DNA from: Sulfitobacter sp. LCG007
Lineage (GTDB): Bacteria; Pseudomonadota; Alphaproteobacteria; Rhodobacterales; Rhodobacteraceae
NCBI RefSeq assembly: GCF_040801785.1
Contig: NZ_CP161805.1
Span: forward strand, 2,480,001-2,544,000
DNA length: 64,000 bases
Direction: 5' to 3'
This document shows positions 61,001-64,000 of this stretch, piece by piece; positions within the stretch are counted from its first letter, which is position 1, and each line of letters starts with the position of its first letter. Position numbers and translations under genes: made by a program. The notes beneath the pieces are model-generated. The model did not search any database. It had not been told where the DNA came from and was given only the letters and a program-made list of their open reading frames with translations.

Positions 61001-61851
61001 TCGACGCAAGCCAGGCCCGGCTGGTCCCGATCACCGCCAACGAACGCATCGCCGAAATCACCCGCTGGCTCGAGACGGGTCCGCTTCCGGCGGGTATCGA
61101 ATACGAATGGACCGGCGACCAGGAGGAGCAGGAGGAAAGCCAGGCCTTCCTCTCGTCGGCTTTCTCGGCGGCGCTGGGGCTGATGTTCATCATCCTGCTG
61201 GCCCAGTTCAACAGCTTCTACAACTCGATCCTGGTCCTGCTCGCCGTCGTCCTGTCGACCACCGGCGTGCTGATCGGGATGATCGTGATGGACCAGACCT
61301 TCTCGATCATCATGACTGGCACGGGCATCGTCGCGCTGGCCGGGATCGTCGTGAACAACAACATCATCCTGATCGACACCTATCAGGAATACAGCCAGTA
61401 CATGCCGCGGATCGAGGCGATCATCCGTACCGCGCAGGCCCGCATCCGACCCGTCATGCTGACGACGATCACGACGATGGCGGGCCTCGCGCCGATGGCC
61501 GTTGGTCTCAGCCTCGACTTTGCCGAGGGCGGCTACACGATCGACAGCCCCACCGCCCTCTGGTGGAAGCAGCTTGCAACGGCGGTCGTCTTCGGGCTGG
61601 GCATCGCCACGGTGCTGACGCTGGTGATCACGCCCTCGCTGCTGGCAATCCGCGTCTGGGCCACGACTTACGTCCGCTGGTTCGCCCGCCTGCTCGCCAG
61701 GCTCTCTTTCGGGCGGGCAAGTTCCGCGGCGCGGGACTGGGCGCTTCAGCGCGAAGCGCGCCGTGCCGGAATGGGCGAGATCATCTGGACGGAGGGAAGC
61801 GTCGACCCGGCACTGCCCCTTCACGCCCCGCATGTGCGAGCCGCCGAATGA
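58036..61851 (+). CDS. RND family efflux permease, enlarged
   Basis: A 1271-residue permease, about 200 residues longer than AcrB-type pumps. GTG 58036 couples it to the adaptor. The two-fold repeat is clear: first half with GMLVDGAIVVVEYADARQRE in the TM4 position, where the usual second aspartate is Gly, and second half with ALAGIVVNNNIILIDTYQEY in the TM10 position, where Lys is replaced by Asn. Between TM6 and TM7 (about residues 497-612) is an additional hydrophobic region with three or more helices (ALVFLLVLCAVAAIALGLAG). Proton-coupled export is expected; substrate unknown. Confidence 0.93.
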   Translation: MTGIVDWAASRTRMVLAFILLSVVIGAFAYTKLPKEGEPDIEIPALFVSVPFPGISAADSETLLVKPMETELADLDGLDKMSATAAENYAGVALEFEFGWDKTKTLADVRDAMGRAEADFPDGAEQYTISEINFSEFPIIIVNLTGPVPERTLSRVVKDLQDDLESMDAVLEAGIAGSRDEMVEVVIDPLRLEAYNVTAAELLNTVRNNNQLIAAGEVESDQGTFSVKIPSSFDEPQDIYDLPVKTNGDRVVTLGDLAEINLTFEDRLGTARFNGENSMALQVVKRKGFNLIETATAVKELVAAKSAQWPEELRAAVTVGTSNDQSRIVDSMVQQLLGSVFTAIALVMIVVLAALGVRAALLVGFSIPTSFLLCFALLALMGISISNIVMFGLILAVGMLVDGAIVVVEYADARQREGVGPMHSYVEAAKRMFWPIISSTATTLCAFLPMLFWPGVPGEFMGMLPVTLIFVLSASLVVALIYLPVMGGATGRLERWMGANMAAVAGLRWYLHLALFPAAALAMGLAGLAMPVVLEAMGARFADLDGMNILGSVIPTFALVFLLVLCAVAAIALGLAGFMIAMLAAFALLTRMGRGGRWLSGYLLRPAPEKIEAGYRRSAFGSFIAFIAGNPVMPLVVSGLVFVFVGTVMIYFSNNNNGVEFFVESEPEQAIVYVLARGNLSLEEKDGLVREAEQIVLAHPGVKNAFSFAGEGGLDTNTGGAQQPKDTIGQIQLETIPWEERTDRPDLDGDLVLAELAEQLSALPGVRIEILDQNRGPASGKPIHLRLKGDDFEELITAATTARAEFDRMPGLTLIEDTRPLPGIDWQIDVDVAKAGRYGADVALVGAMVQLVTRGLLLDTMRLPSSDEEVDIRVRLPEDDRVLSTLDTLKVRTTDGLVPLSNFIRRTPVPKLAEINRVDQKRHFDVKAGVAPGLMKLVETEIVDGAPVERALAVLRPAGNNADFRSADGTAYRVTERYDDGTKDLQADLDASQARLVPITANERIAEITRWLETGPLPAGIEYEWTGDQEEQEESQAFLSSAFSAALGLMFIILLAQFNSFYNSILVLLAVVLSTTGVLIGMIVMDQTFSIIMTGTGIVALAGIVVNNNIILIDTYQEYSQYMPRIEAIIRTAQARIRPVMLTTITTMAGLAPMAVGLSLDFAEGGYTIDSPTALWWKQLATAVVFGLGIATVLTLVITPSLLAIRVWATTYVRWFARLLARLSFGRASSAARDWALQREARRAGMGEIIWTEGSVDPALPLHAPHVRAAE

Positions 61852-61858
61852 CCGGCGA

Positions 61859-61888
61859 CACGGCGCGCAGGGAACCCGGCGCGCCGTG
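61859..61888. terminator. Hairpin between the RND permease and SLC13 genes
   Basis: CACGGCGCG and CGCGCCGTG form a perfect 9-bp stem around a 12-base loop in the 43-base gap between the two convergent stops. It may end transcription from both sides; no T-tract is seen. Confidence 0.55.
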
Positions 61889-61894
61889 CAAGGA

Positions 61895-63673
61895 TCAGAG
61901 CGGGAAGAAGAAACTGATCGCCGTCACGGCGGTCAGTCCGACGATGAGGTTCATCGGTACGCCTATCTTCAGGAAGTCGGCGAAACGGTAGTTGCCCGCC
62001 CCATAGACCAGCGTGTTGGTCTGGTAGCCGATAGGCGTCGCAAAGCTCGCGCTTGCAGAGAACATCACCGCGACGACAAAGGGACGCGGATCCACGCCAA
62101 GCTGGCCGGCGAGCCCGACCGCAATCGGAGTCAGGATGACCGCGACGGCGTTGTTCGTTACGACCTCGGTGAGGATTGACCCTACCACATATACCGCCAC
62201 CAGCGCGATGAACGGCGACAGTCCCTGAAGCCAGGGCGTCAGGTAGGCGACGATCAGTTCCACCGCCCCGGTGTGCTCGAGCCCGGCGCCCACGATGAGC
62301 ATGGCGAAGATCAGCACGAGGATCGAGGCGTCGATCGACCCCCAGGCCTCGTCGTTGTCGATGCAGCGCAGCACCAGGATCAGCGCGACACCGAGCAGGG
62401 CAAGGATGCCGATAGGCATGACGTCGAAGGCAGCGAGGACCACGATCCCCACCAGCGTCACGACCGCGATCGGCGCCTGGCGGCGGCGATAGGCTCGGCC
62501 GCCAGGCTCGGTAACCGAGATGACGTCCCCCGAGCGCGTCAGTTCCTCGAAACCCTCAGCCGTTCCTTCCAGCAGCAGCTTGTCGGCAGGACGCAGGCGC
62601 ACGCTCGACAGGTCCGCCCCGGCGACATGGCCGGTACGATAGGCGCCGAGCACGCGCATGCCGGCGCGACGGCCCAGGGCAAGGTCCCCGATGCGCACGC
62701 CCGAGCTGCGCCGCGATGGAGCGACGATGGCCTCCGCCACACGCACCTGGGAGTCGGGGTCGAGCTCGATCGACCGGCGCATCCCGACCCGCACGCCCGA
62801 ATGTTCCTCGAAGGTGAGCAACTCGGAGGTGGGTGCGATCACGATGACAGTGTCGCCTTTCTGGAGCACCTGCTCGCCGAGGTCGCGCCGCATGATCTGG
62901 CTGCCGCGCCGAAGACCGGTGATACGGATGCCGGAGCGTTGGAAGTCCGCGATTTCCGAAATCGGTTCCCCGATCTGGGGATAGTCCGCCCGGATCGTGA
63001 TCTCCGAGAGGAAGTCCGTCTCGGCGCTGGCAAGCCCGTCGGAGGTACGGTCCGGCAGCAGGAAGCGGCCAAGGACCAGCATGGAAAGCCCACCCACGAT
63101 CGCTACGACGATGCCGACAGGCGCGATCTCGAAGATGCTGAAGGGTTCAAGCCCGCTTTCCCGCGCAACGCCATCGACCAGGATGTTCGTCGAGGTCCCG
63201 ATCAGCGTGCAGGTTCCGCCGAGAATGGCGGAATAGGACAGCGGGATGAGAAGGCGTGTCGGTGCCAGTCCCAGACTGTTGGCAAGCCGGATCACGACGG
63301 GGATCAGCACCAGCACCACGGGCGTGTTGTTCATGAAGGCCGAGGCGGCAATGGTGGCGGCGATGAAGATGCCGACCGCGAGCACAGGTCGCGTGCGGGC
63401 ACGGCCGATGACGATGTCGGCGAGTGTGTCGAGGACCCCGGTTCGCACCAACGCGCCCGAGACGACGAACATCGCCGCGATGGTGATGGGCGCCGAGCTG
63501 GAGAAGACCTCCATCACGTCGCCCTGGGGCACGAGGCCCAGAACGATGAAAAGCGCCGCGGCGCCAGCGGCGGTGACATCGGGAGGGAATTTTTCGAGGG
63601 TGAAAGCGACGAATAGCAAGAACAGGATGGCGAGCGCCACGACAGAGGGTTCGAGACCCAGAATTGATTCCAT
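61895..63673 (-). CDS. SLC13 family permease with two RCK_C domains
   Basis: A 592-residue transporter of the divalent anion:Na+ symporter family. The N-terminal helices hold ASAFMNNTPVVLVLIPVVIR and GGTCTLIGTSTNILVDGVA, the SNT-type motif; the C-terminal block has VTNNAVAVILTPIAVGLAG and FATPIGYQTNTLVYGAG, its repeat. Between them (about residues 205-380) lie two soluble TrkA-C-like domains, as in bacterial sulfate or citrate members. ATG 63671-63673 is preferred to a GTG at 63703. Substrate is not shown. Confidence 0.9.
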   Translation of the reverse strand: MESILGLEPSVVALAILFLLFVAFTLEKFPPDVTAAGAAALFIVLGLVPQGDVMEVFSSSAPITIAAMFVVSGALVRTGVLDTLADIVIGRARTRPVLAVGIFIAATIAASAFMNNTPVVLVLIPVVIRLANSLGLAPTRLLIPLSYSAILGGTCTLIGTSTNILVDGVARESGLEPFSIFEIAPVGIVVAIVGGLSMLVLGRFLLPDRTSDGLASAETDFLSEITIRADYPQIGEPISEIADFQRSGIRITGLRRGSQIMRRDLGEQVLQKGDTVIVIAPTSELLTFEEHSGVRVGMRRSIELDPDSQVRVAEAIVAPSRRSSGVRIGDLALGRRAGMRVLGAYRTGHVAGADLSSVRLRPADKLLLEGTAEGFEELTRSGDVISVTEPGGRAYRRRQAPIAVVTLVGIVVLAAFDVMPIGILALLGVALILVLRCIDNDEAWGSIDASILVLIFAMLIVGAGLEHTGAVELIVAYLTPWLQGLSPFIALVAVYVVGSILTEVVTNNAVAVILTPIAVGLAGQLGVDPRPFVVAVMFSASASFATPIGYQTNTLVYGAGNYRFADFLKIGVPMNLIVGLTAVTAISFFFPL

Positions 63674-63838
63674 GATCGTCCAAGTCTCCAAAATGACCGA
63701 CACTCAACTCGCGCCGGTCAATTCGGGTTCATGGCCGCCCGCGATAATTGCTGCCCCTCGGCGGCTTGTCGCCGGCAAGCCCGGGCGGGATCAGCGCCCG
63801 TGGCCTGCGGCACGCCTCCCCCCACGGGGCCGGAAGGC

Positions 63839-64000
63839 TCACTCCGCCAGGATCGCCTCGCCATTTTGCCGCCGCAGCTTGGGGATCGTGACTGTCGCCA
63901 GCACCAGGGCACCAACCGAACAGATTGCGATGCCGATAACCATCGGTAGGGCGGTGCCGTCGAAAAACGGGCTCGCGATCGCGATCGACGCGCTCGCGGT
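63839..64000 (-). CDS. Multidrug MFS transporter, C-terminal end (cut by window edge)
   Basis: The last 53 residues and the stop of a gene continuing beyond the right edge. ASPFFDGTALPMVIGIAICS, then an alanine/valine-rich helix and a polar tail ending AILAE, resemble the final helix of Bcr/CflA drug-efflux permeases (12 helices). The fragment is too short for certainty. The 165-base gap to the SLC13 gene holds no recognised feature. Confidence 0.6.
   Translation of the reverse strand, partial: TASASIAIASPFFDGTALPMVIGIAICSVGALVLATVTIPKLRRQNGEAILAE

Noticed and set aside
57586-61833. A 1415-codon open frame on the minus strand opposite the RND adaptor and permease
   Set aside because: It is composed of His/Asp/Arg/Gln-rich sequence without domains, and follows from the codon bias of high-GC genes read on the other strand.

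Overview
The window is a high-GC, gene-dense chromosomal segment of an alphaproteobacterium, most likely a Rhodobacteraceae/Roseobacter-group species. This rests on a CarD-like RNA polymerase regulator next to a 7Fe ferredoxin, an RpoHI-type sigma-32, a nrdR-ribD / ribE-ribB-ribH-nusB riboflavin set, a soxBDAG sarcosine oxidase operon, a tRNA-His of the A73 alphaproteobacterial type, a GTTC-N7-GTTC SOS box and a CtrA-type TTAA-N7-TTAAC box. No insertion sequence, phage or CRISPR array was seen; most of the window reads as stable core genome.

Layout. 0-2.4 kb: start of hpd (HPPD) diverging from an Lrp-type regulator, an Aer-like PAS protein, and a spacer with a 7-bp tandem repeat. 2.4-7.4 kb: a Kef-type antiporter, divergent cobT/cobS, then carD and fdxA. 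7.5-11.3 kb: an S4 RNA-binding protein abutting a Suv3-like RNA helicase, and a TPR protein. 11.4-15.3 kb: four tightly coupled + strand genes (SCP2 protein, lysophospholipase-like hydrolase, ligase-associated exonuclease, ATP-dependent DNA ligase). 15.4-21.2 kb: pepF, a DUF4389 protein, a Gfo/Idh/MocA oxidoreductase, rpoH, and rluD sharing its start tetranucleotide with a DUF6476-type gene. 21.2-25.9 kb: glycosyltransferase and methyltransferase genes overlapping tail to tail, tRNA-His, a GNAT acetyltransferase, a DUF6324-type protein and SOS-boxed mmcB. 26.0-26.5 kb: a structured RNA, probably 6S, and a 38-codon ORF.

26.5-36.2 kb is the riboflavin region: nrdR-ribD and ribE-(unknown)-ribB-ribH-nusB all on the minus strand, but separated by a 4.7-kb block of three + strand capsule genes (kpsS, a Wza/KpsD-like lipoprotein, kpsC). 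36.3-41.3 kb: a YjbQ protein, a small secreted protein, rpoD and dnaG. 41.4-48.1 kb: soxB-soxD-soxA-soxG and a glutamate-type dehydrogenase. 48.4-51.0 kb: three TadG/TadE-like pilus-assembly genes. 51.0-56.6 kb: a small membrane protein, a DUF2235 hydrolase, and yfgM-bamB-der in the enterobacterial order. 56.8-64 kb: an RND efflux adaptor and permease with a candidate operator upstream, an SLC13 permease, and the end of an MFS efflux gene.

Transcription control is a recurrent theme: CarD, RpoH, NusB, NrdR, RpoD, a probable 6S RNA, and LexA and CtrA boxes. No wholly new system is evident. The best leads are the kps block splitting the rib genes, the MCP-like PAS protein with a degenerate signalling tip, the enlarged RND permease, the unidentified rib-operon protein and the glycosyltransferase/methyltransferase pair.
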